Assembly: GCA_964586595.1 (NCBI GenBank)
Contig: CAZPHB010000009.1
Span: 41,634 to 105,633 of the forward strand
Reading direction: 5' to 3'
From: REEB481 sp964586595
Lineage (GTDB): Bacteria > Bacteroidota > Bacteroidia > NS11-12g > UBA955
Length of the DNA stretch: 64,000 bases
In this document: positions 51,108 to 58,885 of the stretch, in pieces
Numbering within the stretch: position 1 is the stretch's first letter
Layout: each line of letters opens with the position of its first letter
Notes under the pieces: model-generated
What the model was told of the DNA's origin: nothing
The model's input: the letters and a program-made list of their open reading frames with translations, nothing else
Databases searched by the model: none
Translations under genes and position numbers: made by a program

Positions 51108-52165
51108 GGAAACTGATCCGTGCCGGTCTTTCGCTGTGGTTCATTTTTTTGATGGCAATGGCTGCTGTTACAGCCTACCTATGGATTCCTGACCAAACCG
51201 CGCATGCCAATGACATTTGCCTTCCTTTGGCAGGTAAATATCCCGGCACTTCTTGTACCTACATCCGTCAGAAAAACGCTTTGGAAATGCAAGCACCCGG
51301 AACCTCCAACCTAAGCCAGTGGTTGTTGGGCGCAAAGCCCCAGGGCTTCATGCTGCCTGTTGTTCAGGTGCATCGACAGGGTGACAGCATCAGGGTGCAA
51401 CTGTATGAAGGGGAAGGCATAGAAGGAAGTTACCGCACTTTTGCCCGTTCCAGCCTGCACACTTCGGCCAATGGCCAATTTCTGCATCATCGTTATTTCC
51501 TGTTGGGTACCGACCGTTTTGGCCGGGACTTATTCAGCCGTTTGATTTTGGGCGCACGGGTTTCTTTGGGTATTGGGTTTTGCGCAGTAATTCTTTCCAT
51601 GTTCATCGGCATCTTCGCCGGACTGATTGCGGGTTATTACGGTGGAATTACTGATCGCGTGATCAGTTGGCTGATGGGTGTACTTTGGAGTATTCCGTCG
51701 ATGTTGTTGGCGCTGGCCATCAGTTTTGCATTGGGGAAGGGATTTGTTCCCATGTTGCTGGCCATTGGCCTGAGCACCTGGGTGGATGTTGCGCGTATGG
51801 TTCGCGGGCAGGTGCTTGTGCTTCGTGAGCAGGCATTCATACAGGCCGGGAAGGTTCTTGGATATTCAGGCTACCGAATGATGGTGTACCATCTGCTTCC
51901 GAACCTCAGGCATTTGCTGCTTGTGGTGGCTGCTGCAACTTTTGCTTCGGCCATTCTGCTGGAAGCAGGTTTAAGCTTTTTGGGTTTGGGTATCGCGCCA
52001 CCCATACCTTCATGGGGAAATATGGTGCGCGAACATTATGGCTATTTGGTTTTGGGAAAAGCATATTTGGCCCTGGTTCCCGGGCTTACCATCATGGTTA
52101 CCGTACTTGCTTTTCAGCAGTTAAGCCAAAAGTTGGGGGCCCGCTGGAATATCCGCAAAAACTGA
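51104..52165 (+). CDS. Dpp/Opp-type ABC transporter permease
   Basis: A 353-residue DppC/OppC-family inner-membrane subunit. First helix LIRAGLSLWFIFLMAMAAVTAYLW, then ~100 extracytoplasmic residues, longer than the usual OppC N-domain, ending HRYFLLGTDRFGRDLFSRLI, which is the family signature. The permease core follows with five helices and the EAA loop EQAFIQAGKVLGYSGYRMMVYHLLPN that docks the ATPase. No DppB, ATPase or binding protein is in the window; the only operon neighbour is the Wzy-like gene, with which it overlaps. Substrate unknown. Its stop abuts aroC directly. Confidence 0.9.
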   Translation: MRKLIRAGLSLWFIFLMAMAAVTAYLWIPDQTAHANDICLPLAGKYPGTSCTYIRQKNALEMQAPGTSNLSQWLLGAKPQGFMLPVVQVHRQGDSIRVQLYEGEGIEGSYRTFARSSLHTSANGQFLHHRYFLLGTDRFGRDLFSRLILGARVSLGIGFCAVILSMFIGIFAGLIAGYYGGITDRVISWLMGVLWSIPSMLLALAISFALGKGFVPMLLAIGLSTWVDVARMVRGQVLVLREQAFIQAGKVLGYSGYRMMVYHLLPNLRHLLLVVAAATFASAILLEAGLSFLGLGIAPPIPSWGNMVREHYGYLVLGKAYLALVPGLTIMVTVLAFQQLSQKLGARWNIRKN

Positions 52166-53239
52166 TTACTGCTTGCCGGCCAGCAGCAGGTCTGCCATCA
52201 CGATTGCAGCCATTGCTTCAACAATAGGCACCGCGCGTGGCACCACGCAAGGATCGTGACGCCCATGAACGGAAAGGATGGTTTCTGCTCCTGCGGTATT
52301 TACGGTTTCCTGAGCCAAAGAAATGCTGGCAACCGGCTTGAACGCGACCCTGAAAACGATGGGCGCCCCATTGCTGATGCCTCCCTGAATGCCGCCTGAA
52401 AAATTGGTTTTTGTGTGCACTTTTCCGTCTTTCCATTCAAAAGCATCATTGTGCGCTGAACCTTTCATCCGGCTTCCGGCGAAGCCGCTGCCATATTCAA
52501 AACCTTTAACGGCATTGATGCTGAGCATGGCTTCCGCCAGTCGGGCCTGCAATTTTCCAAAGGTTGGTTCACCCATGCCGGAAGGCGCATCCAGAATTAC
52601 ACAGGTGATGACGCCACCCAAACTGTCTCCCTCTGATTTGGCCTGTGCTATGGCTTGTTCCATGCGCGCGGAAACTTCAGGATCCGGACAGCGAACGGGA
52701 GATTGTTCAATGGCTTCCGACGAAACCTGCTCCTCCTTACCGTTCCATGAAACTTCGTGAACAGCACTCACCCAGGCTTTGATGTTCATGCGTGTTTGTG
52801 CGCGCAGCAACATTTTGGCAAAGGCCCCGGCCGCAACCCAGCCGGCCGTTATGCGTGCAGATGATCTTCCGCCGCCTCGGTGGTCGCGGATGCCGTATTT
52901 TTCCATGTAGGTAAAATCAGCATGGGAAGGCCGGTACACATCTTTTAGTTTGTCGTAATCGCTGCTGCGTGCATCCTTGTTTCGGATGAAGATGCAGATG
53001 GGTGCACCTGTGGTGGTCCCTTCAAAAACGCCTGAAACAATTTCCGGGAGGTCTTCTTCAGTGCGGGCCGTGCTGAGCGCGCTTTGTCCCGGTTTTCTCC
53101 TGGAAAGGTCGCGAAGCAGCAGCTCCATGTCCACTGGAATTCCTGCCGGCATTCCATCGATGACCGCGCCAACGGCCGGTCCATGCGATTCACCAAAGCT
53201 GCTCACGCAGAAAATCCGGCCCAAGGTGTTAAATCCCAT
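52166..53239 (-). CDS. aroC: Chorismate synthase
   Basis: Converts EPSP to chorismate using reduced FMN. The 357-residue enzyme has the family motifs: FCVSSFGESHGPAVGAVIDG at the N-terminus, LSRRKPGQSALSTARTEED, YRPSHADFTYMEKYG, DHRGGGRSSARITAGWVAAG, KGFEYGSGF and GRHDPCVVPRAVPIVEA. All conserved blocks are present. Last gene of the aroB-aroA-aroC part of the long minus-strand operon; 5 nt lie between the aroA stop and its ATG. Confidence 0.97.
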   Translation of the reverse strand: MGFNTLGRIFCVSSFGESHGPAVGAVIDGMPAGIPVDMELLLRDLSRRKPGQSALSTARTEEDLPEIVSGVFEGTTTGAPICIFIRNKDARSSDYDKLKDVYRPSHADFTYMEKYGIRDHRGGGRSSARITAGWVAAGAFAKMLLRAQTRMNIKAWVSAVHEVSWNGKEEQVSSEAIEQSPVRCPDPEVSARMEQAIAQAKSEGDSLGGVITCVILDAPSGMGEPTFGKLQARLAEAMLSINAVKGFEYGSGFAGSRMKGSAHNDAFEWKDGKVHTKTNFSGGIQGGISNGAPIVFRVAFKPVASISLAQETVNTAGAETILSVHGRHDPCVVPRAVPIVEAMAAIVMADLLLAGKQ

Positions 53240-53244
53240 ATTGT

Positions 53245-54474
53245 TTAATGATTGAGGTACAAGTTACACTTCCTGAGTTCTTCCCAAAAACCCGGGAAGG
53301 ATTTGGCCACGCAAGCGGTGTCGTCCAGGCCAACGGGCCCAAATACTGCAAACAATGCAAAAGCCATGGCAATTCGATGGTCTTTACCTGTTTCAAAAAC
53401 CACCGATGCTTCAGGCTTCCAACCTGTAGCATCCAAAGTCCAGCCCTGATGTTCCGGTTGAAAAGAAACATGAATTTTCGTGAAGTTCCGCTGCAACAGT
53501 TCCAGCCTGTTGGACTCTTTGTATGCCAGATGCTCGATGCCGGTAACATGTATGCGTCGTTTCTGCGCTGCACATGCTGCCAAAAAAGCAGGAAGCAGAT
53601 CCGGTATATCGCTGAAATCAATCTGGGCAGCGGGTTTTTGGTTTGGTGGTGCTGTATAACATTCTGTGCCGTTGGCGTTCCATTCGGTGCAAACATCCAA
53701 TCCGGCGAATAATTCAGTCAAAATGGAATCGCCCTGCAGCGAGTTTTGCTTCAGGCCTTCAAAAGCAAAAGCCGTTCCCGGCATCATGCAGGCAAGGCTG
53801 TAAAAGAAGGCCGCGGCAGACCAGTCGGCCTCTACCGGCAATGGACTTGGCAGGGCATACATCCCTTCCGAAACTTCGATGTTAGGCTCCAACGATGCCG
53901 CAACACCGCATGCATTCATGAGTGCGGCACTCATGTGCAGATAGGCTTCGGAAACGCGTCGGGTACTGGTTTGGATGATTTTCTTACCGGGAAAAAGGGG
54001 CGCCACAAGCATCAGCGCGCTGGCAAACTGGCTGCTGGTTTCAGTATTTACCTGCCACTTGCCAAATTCCCTGATTCCGGACTTGATCCGCACGGGTGGG
54101 AATCCTTCAGCATCGGTGTAATCAATTTCAGCTCCGGCATCGCGCAGGCTGTTGACCAGGGGCGCGATGCTGCGGCGAAGCATGCTTCCTTTGGCGGTGA
54201 GGGTGCATTTCAAACCTTTGGCCGCGGCATAAGCCAGCATAAACCGATAGGGTGCTGCGCCTTCTCCGGCGGAAATCTGCCCTTCATGATGTGCCAGTGC
54301 GGCCATAAGTTCCTTGCTGTCCTGACTGTCGCAATAAACAGCCAGATCATCCAGAGGGAATCCTGCAACCTTAAAAATGAGCAGGAGCCTGTTCACCATA
54401 CTCTTCGACCGGGGAAGATGAATGGCCACCCTTTGCGGGTTGGGCAAAGCGGAATGGCTTATCCACGATGGCAT
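53245..54474 (-). CDS. aroA: EPSP synthase with an unusual glycine-rich loop
   Basis: Joins shikimate-3-phosphate and phosphoenolpyruvate. The 409 residues show LPRSKSMVNRLLL (the lysine loop), TETSSQFASALML (the phosphate-binding serines), VEADWSAAAFFYSLA, DIPDLLPAFLA (catalytic Asp), YKESNRL (catalytic Glu) and GKDHRIAMAF. The segment equal to E. coli GNAGTAMR reads GEGAAPYR, replacing the glycine and threonine at the PEP/glyphosate contact by alanines. Length is near that of Bacteroidota AroA. It overlaps aroB by 16 nt at the start. Confidence 0.95.
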   Translation of the reverse strand: MPSWISHSALPNPQRVAIHLPRSKSMVNRLLLIFKVAGFPLDDLAVYCDSQDSKELMAALAHHEGQISAGEGAAPYRFMLAYAAAKGLKCTLTAKGSMLRRSIAPLVNSLRDAGAEIDYTDAEGFPPVRIKSGIREFGKWQVNTETSSQFASALMLVAPLFPGKKIIQTSTRRVSEAYLHMSAALMNACGVAASLEPNIEVSEGMYALPSPLPVEADWSAAAFFYSLACMMPGTAFAFEGLKQNSLQGDSILTELFAGLDVCTEWNANGTECYTAPPNQKPAAQIDFSDIPDLLPAFLAACAAQKRRIHVTGIEHLAYKESNRLELLQRNFTKIHVSFQPEHQGWTLDATGWKPEASVVFETGKDHRIAMAFALFAVFGPVGLDDTACVAKSFPGFWEELRKCNLYLNH

Positions 54475-55505
54475 TCCAGGTAGGCGCTTAATGCAATTTG
54501 TAGTTGCCCTGAGTTGGCTTTTCCGTCAATACGGGCGGTTCCTGCGGCATGTAATGCCGTGAAGTTCACCAGCTGTTGGTCGGCGTTTTTCTTGTCAAAT
54601 TGACACAATGCGACGATTTCAGCAATACCTTCAGTGCTGAACATTACCGGATCAAAATAACGGTCTAGCAGCGCCTGAATTTGGGTACAATCATCATCTT
54701 TAAGCCATCCTTGCTGCATGGAGAGGTGGCATTCCATCCACATACCTGCCGCCACAGCCAGGCCATGAGCTATGGCCCGATGGCGTTCAAGATACCAGGT
54801 TTCCAGGGCATGACCCAGGGTATGGCCAAAATTCAACAGTTTACGCTGATTCTGTTCCAGCATATCGGCGGCAACGATGCCTGATTTTACGGCAATGCTT
54901 CGCTGCAAAAGATCAACTTCCGGAATCTGGTGTAGGTGCTCAAGGGAGGCAATTCGCCGAAACAGTTCCTGATCAGCAATAAGCCCGTGTTTCAGCATTT
55001 CTGCCCAGCCCTCGTTCAGCGTATGTGGATTCAGTGTTTTCAGGAACCCCGGATACACCAGAATGGCTTCCGGCCCTGAAAACGTGCCCAGGTAATTTTT
55101 CCTGTTTTGAAAGTTTACGCCTGTTTTGCCACCAATGGCTGCATCGGTCATGGCCAGCAGCGTGGTTGGGATGAGCACATACGAAATGCCGCGTTGAAAA
55201 ACTGAAGCACAAAAAGCACCCAAATCGGTGATTACGCCACCGCCCAGACAAACCATCACATCGCTGCGTTTCACATTCCAGGCCAGCAGATGCTTCCAGA
55301 TCAGGGCAGCGGTTTCGAGGGTTTTTTCGGCCTCCCCGGGTTTAATCACCAGGGTATGCGTGAATTGGTTACCCAGCAGCGGTGCACAATGAGCTAAAGT
55401 TTGCTCATCACACAGTAAAACGGAAGTTCTTGTGTTGAGTATGGAGCGAATGTGTGACGCCGGATTTTCGGAAAATTGAACATCAGCCGGCTTTAATGGC
55501 ATCAT
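54459..55505 (-). CDS. aroB: 3-dehydroquinate synthase
   Basis: Second enzyme of the shikimate pathway, NAD- and metal-dependent. The 348 residues include the NAD loop CLGGGVITDLGAFCASVFQRG, PTTLLAMTDAAIGGKTGVNF, NEGWAEMLKHGLI and the metal-ligand motif NFGHTLGHALE plus AHGLAVAAGMWME. The gene overlaps the end of the DUF4835 gene by 23 nt and the start of aroA by 16 nt, showing tight translational coupling in the operon. Confidence 0.96.
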   Translation of the reverse strand: MMPLKPADVQFSENPASHIRSILNTRTSVLLCDEQTLAHCAPLLGNQFTHTLVIKPGEAEKTLETAALIWKHLLAWNVKRSDVMVCLGGGVITDLGAFCASVFQRGISYVLIPTTLLAMTDAAIGGKTGVNFQNRKNYLGTFSGPEAILVYPGFLKTLNPHTLNEGWAEMLKHGLIADQELFRRIASLEHLHQIPEVDLLQRSIAVKSGIVAADMLEQNQRKLLNFGHTLGHALETWYLERHRAIAHGLAVAAGMWMECHLSMQQGWLKDDDCTQIQALLDRYFDPVMFSTEGIAEIVALCQFDKKNADQQLVNFTALHAAGTARIDGKANSGQLQIALSAYLECHRG

Positions 55506-56394
55506 ATCTGTTTCGGTTTGCCGGATCTATGTTGATCAACAGCTCGAAAGCCGTATTTTTTTCATTCGGTGGCGCACCTTTGAAAATATCCACCAATTCG
55601 GAAACCTTGGCATTGAAGAAAATCTTCAGGTACATGCTGTTGGGCAGGATGCGCGCCAATTCCTGGATGCTGCGCAAACCTTCCAGAATGGTAATTCTGG
55701 CTTTTTCAGGTTTATCGTACATCAAATCCATGCCTTCGCGGTGGTATTGATACATCAGGTTGCGGAGCGGGGTGAATCGCGCATCCAACAGATTTTCTAC
55801 CAGGGTATGACGGTTTCTGTTGCTTCGGCCATCACCCGGGTTCCATCCACTTTTTCCCTGGCAAACATTTACGATGTTGCGCGCATTTTGGAACATCAGT
55901 GTGCCTCCCCCATTTCCAAATACATCCATGTCAAAGCCGATGACCATATAGGCATAATAAGCCAGCACACTGGTAAGGTCCATCATGTTTTGATTCTCCT
56001 GATATTCCAGTTGCTCAAATTCGCGGTACCTAAAGCTCACCAATTCGTCGCGGTGGGAAAAAACAGAAGATTTGTATGCTGATAAATACACAGGACGTAC
56101 CGACTGGATTTGCAGGTTTGCCGTAAATTCATCGGCAGAAACGGCTTCGGTAATTTCGATCAGAATAGAACATTCGATTTTTTCTTGTTGATCGTACCGC
56201 ACTTCAGTCCATTTTCTATTGTTCATGAATTGAACAACCGCATTTTGGAGGGTTGTGAAGATTTGCTTGTTGCTTAACTGAACGGCATTTGCAATGACCT
56301 GCACGTTGCATTTTAATTCCTGAGCTCGTGCAAAGGGAATAGATCCCATCAGGGTCAGAATCAGGATTGGTTTCAGGAATTTAGGCATATCCAT
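55483..56394 (-). CDS. DUF4835 exported protein, probable T9SS-associated factor
   Basis: 303 residues starting MDMPKFLKPILILTLMGSIPFARAQ, a signal peptide. The body is DUF4835: ELKCNVQVIANAVQLSN, FEQLEYQENQNMMDLTSVLAYYAYMVIG, FGNGGGTLMFQNARNIVNVCQG and LVENLLDARFTPLRNLMYQYHREGMDLM. The family is found in T9SS-bearing Bacteroidota, and members have been linked with T9SS (annotated PorD in some resources); I state this from memory and do not assign the symbol. In relatives recN often follows it; here aroB does. It overlaps coaBC by 22 nt. Confidence 0.88.
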   Translation of the reverse strand: MDMPKFLKPILILTLMGSIPFARAQELKCNVQVIANAVQLSNKQIFTTLQNAVVQFMNNRKWTEVRYDQQEKIECSILIEITEAVSADEFTANLQIQSVRPVYLSAYKSSVFSHRDELVSFRYREFEQLEYQENQNMMDLTSVLAYYAYMVIGFDMDVFGNGGGTLMFQNARNIVNVCQGKSGWNPGDGRSNRNRHTLVENLLDARFTPLRNLMYQYHREGMDLMYDKPEKARITILEGLRSIQELARILPNSMYLKIFFNAKVSELVDIFKGAPPNEKNTAFELLINIDPANRNRYDAIKAG

Positions 56395-57575
56395 TCAACG
56401 ATGCTTTGTGCAATTTCTGTTTTTGAAGCCAATGGAAGGTCTTTTTTTCTTCCATCCCGGGCGAAAATAGTTACTTGATTGGTGTCACCGCCAAATCCGG
56501 CTCCGTGATGTTGGAGCGAATTCAACACCAGGTAGTCGCAGTTTTTGCGGTGTAATTTATCCAAAGCCTGTGCAGTTCCGGTTTCGGTTTCAAGCGCAAA
56601 TCCAACCAGTGTTTGCTTTGGAAGTTTCACGGCGCCCATGTCGGCCAGGATGTCGCGGGTGGGTTTCAGCAGCAATTGACCGCTTGCATGATTCTTTTTG
56701 ATTTTTCCTTCTGCGGGTTCCGCAGGGGTGAAATCAGCTACTGCAGCGGCCATAAAAATATAATCTTGGGCAGGACAGTTGTCCATACAGGCCTGATGCA
56801 TTTCGGCCGCACTTTTTACCATGATGCGTTGCACGCCGGAAGGGCAGGGAAGATGCACGGGCCCGCTGATCAAAGTAACCGCTGCCCCTTGCGATGCACA
56901 AAAGGCTGCCAGGGCATAACCCATTTTGCCGCTGCTGTGGTTGCTGATAAAACGCACAGGGTCAATGGCTTCAATGGTTGGGCCGGCGCTGACCATGACA
57001 TGCCGTCCCTTCAGGAGCATAAGCTTGTTGTTGAAATGTGCGCAAACTGCTTCTAAGATGGCTTCCGGTTCGCTCATTCTTCCTAAGCCGGACAAGCCAC
57101 TGGCCAAGGCTCCGTCTTCCGGGCCAACAACCAAGCATCCGTCGGCACGTAAACATTGCATGTTTCGTTGTACTGACGGATGTGCATACATATCCAAATC
57201 CATGGCAGGTGCAATCATTACTGGACAGCGTGCAGACAAATAAACAGCCGTAAGCAGGTTGTCACATTGGCCCTGCGCCATTTTAGCGATGGTATGGGCG
57301 GTGAGCGGTGCAATAATGAACAGGTCGGCATCATTACCTAATTCCACGTGATTGTTCCATGCACCTGTTTGGGCATCAGAAAACTCCTGAAGCACGGGAT
57401 TGCCGGATAAGGCGGCAAGTGTTTTGATTCCGATAAAAGATGCGGCCTGTTCCGTACAAATAACCTGAACATCAGCACCTTCCTGCCGCAGCAAGCGCAG
57501 CAGTATTGCAGATTTATAGGCGGCGATGCCGCCGGTAATTCCTAGAACAATACGTTTATTGTTCAGCCGGGCCAT
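56373..57575 (-). CDS. coaBC: Bifunctional CoaBC (phosphopantothenoylcysteine synthase/decarboxylase)
   Basis: Two steps of coenzyme A synthesis in one 400-residue protein. N-terminal flavin decarboxylase (CoaC): LGITGGIAAYKSAILLR, histidine in WNNHVELG, APLTAHTIAKMAQGQCDNLL, IAPAMDLDMY, and SGLSGLGRMSEP, where the usual ACG cysteine is serine. C-terminal CTP-dependent CoaB: VMVSAGPTIEAIDPVRFISN, SSGKMGYALA, AAAVADF and KIKKNHASG. The call as CoaBC is secure; the cysteine change may be normal for the phylum. It overlaps rpoZ by 20 nt. Confidence 0.95.
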   Translation of the reverse strand: MARLNNKRIVLGITGGIAAYKSAILLRLLRQEGADVQVICTEQAASFIGIKTLAALSGNPVLQEFSDAQTGAWNNHVELGNDADLFIIAPLTAHTIAKMAQGQCDNLLTAVYLSARCPVMIAPAMDLDMYAHPSVQRNMQCLRADGCLVVGPEDGALASGLSGLGRMSEPEAILEAVCAHFNNKLMLLKGRHVMVSAGPTIEAIDPVRFISNHSSGKMGYALAAFCASQGAAVTLISGPVHLPCPSGVQRIMVKSAAEMHQACMDNCPAQDYIFMAAAVADFTPAEPAEGKIKKNHASGQLLLKPTRDILADMGAVKLPKQTLVGFALETETGTAQALDKLHRKNCDYLVLNSLQHHGAGFGGDTNQVTIFARDGRKKDLPLASKTEIAQSIVEWICLNS

Positions 57576-57891
57576 GTTCCGGTTTTTCGGGCAAACGCCA
57601 GTAGGTCTTTTTGTTTATAAATTCCTCCAGCGACAAGATGCTGGGTTTGGCCAGCTTTTCGAAGTGCGCGGAAATCTCAATTTGCTCGCGGTTTTCATGT
57701 ACCTCCTCCAGGTTGTCGCTGTCTGAGGTAAAGGGTTCCAACTTAGAGCGCAATTCCTGTTTCAGGTTTTCAGAAATCTGATTGGCACGCTTGGCCACAA
57801 TCACTGCTGCCAGATAAATGTTGTGGGTTTGTTCGTCGAGGTTCCGCAGATCGCGGGTGTCGGCATTTTTGCTCAGGGTTACTTGAGTCAT
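57556..57891 (-). CDS. rpoZ: RNA polymerase omega subunit (Bacteroidota type)
   Basis: 111 residues. The conserved core is DEQTHNIYLAAVIVAKRANQISENLKQEL, equal to the RpoZ/RPB6 helix that chaperones beta-prime, and the C-terminal part includes KPSILSLEEFINKKTYWRLP, which is typical of the longer Bacteroidota omega. It sits between bamD and coaBC as in other members of the phylum. Starts 11 nt after the bamD stop. Confidence 0.9.
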   Translation of the reverse strand: MTQVTLSKNADTRDLRNLDEQTHNIYLAAVIVAKRANQISENLKQELRSKLEPFTSDSDNLEEVHENREQIEISAHFEKLAKPSILSLEEFINKKTYWRLPEKPEHGPAEQ

Positions 57892-57902
57892 ATACGTTTT
57901 TT

Positions 57903-58706
57903 TTAAATATTCATTTTACGGAGGGTTTCCAACTCGCGCATGATTTGTTTCTCGATACGCAATACGTCATTCCAAAAAGGTGATTGACTGTTGTTGTCCT
58001 CTTTGTATTCTTTTATTTCTTCCAAGGCGGCCAGATAGCGTTCGGTTTTCTTACTGTCGATGCTGTTCTGGGCATATTCGAACAATGACCTGACTACAAG
58101 TAATTCCGTTTCCTCTTTTTGTTCCAGGTCAGGGTAATCACGAAGTACATTTTTCAAGGCTACCGCCGCGGCTTTATAGTCACTTGTTTTGTAATATAGG
58201 TAGGCATTTTCATAGGCCTTTACCCTCAGTGTTTCGCGCAACTTGTCGATGTGGCCATTGCAAACGTCCACGTATGAACTTGTGGGGTTTAGGTTGATGA
58301 AGAGCTGGAGTTCCTCGATGGTTTTCTGGGTCTCTGACTGGTCCAGATAAGAAGGATTGGCGTCAAGAACTTTGCAATACACGGCCATGTATGCGCATTC
58401 TGTTTGATGTTCACTGTTGAAGAAATTTTCCGTGAAGCTCTGAAAATGATAAGAAGCTGTTTGGTAGTCCTTCATGCCAAAAAAACAATAAGCGTAGTAG
58501 TAATAAACCACCTCTGAACTGTCTTGTCCGCGGTAATAAGGCAGGAGGCTTTCAAAAAGTGGTTGCGCCCTTAAATAATCTTTCTTCTGGTAGTAATCGT
58601 AGGCTGCCTTAAAGCGCGCACTGCGGTCCGGATTCTTCAATGCTTTCCCGTATTGGCTGCAGGAAGCCAGTACCATAAAGAACAATACAACGCGCGTGTA
58701 CTTCAT
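57903..58706 (-). CDS. bamD: BamD outer-membrane assembly lipoprotein
   Basis: A 267-residue lipoprotein: MKYTRVVLFFMVLASC is the signal with lipobox, C16 the lipidated residue. The mature part is five TPR-like helical pairs (AAYDYYQKKDYLRAQPLFESLLPYYRG, YYYYAYCFFGMKDYQTASYHF, and so on), as in BamD/YfiO. It works with BamA to insert outer-membrane proteins. ATG 58706 is chosen because it starts the lipoprotein signal; a frame extending to 58799 crosses an exact -7 element at 58724-58717. First gene of the seven-gene operon. Confidence 0.92.
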   Translation of the reverse strand: MKYTRVVLFFMVLASCSQYGKALKNPDRSARFKAAYDYYQKKDYLRAQPLFESLLPYYRGQDSSEVVYYYYAYCFFGMKDYQTASYHFQSFTENFFNSEHQTECAYMAVYCKVLDANPSYLDQSETQKTIEELQLFINLNPTSSYVDVCNGHIDKLRETLRVKAYENAYLYYKTSDYKAAAVALKNVLRDYPDLEQKEETELLVVRSLFEYAQNSIDSKKTERYLAALEEIKEYKEDNNSQSPFWNDVLRIEKQIMRELETLRKMNI

Positions 58707-58716
58707 TTTGAACCCG

Positions 58717-58724
58717 CAAAGATA
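58717..58724 (-). promoter_or_regulatory. Putative -7 promoter element TATCTTTG heading the bamD-aroC operon
   Basis: Exact TAnnTTTG match on the minus strand with 10 nt between it and the bamD ATG, implying a leader of about 4 nt. Confidence 0.5.
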
Positions 58725-58856
58725 AGGCTTCACATGCATATCGCATGGACGCCGGTATGTTGGTTTTTTGTTACACCTGAAGCAACAATTTTCGGGCATG
58801 AACAGGCGGTACTGCGATTGGTCATGAAGCTGCGTGCACTTGAAACAGATAAATTG

Positions 58857-58864
58857 TAAATTTG
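58857..58864 (+). promoter_or_regulatory. Putative -7 promoter element TAAATTTG
   Basis: Exact TAnnTTTG match, 21 nt before the ATG of the alpha-oxoamine synthase gene at 58886. It supports that ATG over a TTG/ATG choice at 58862. Confidence 0.5.
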
Positions 58865-58885
58865 TGGCAAAAACCGCCTCACTTC

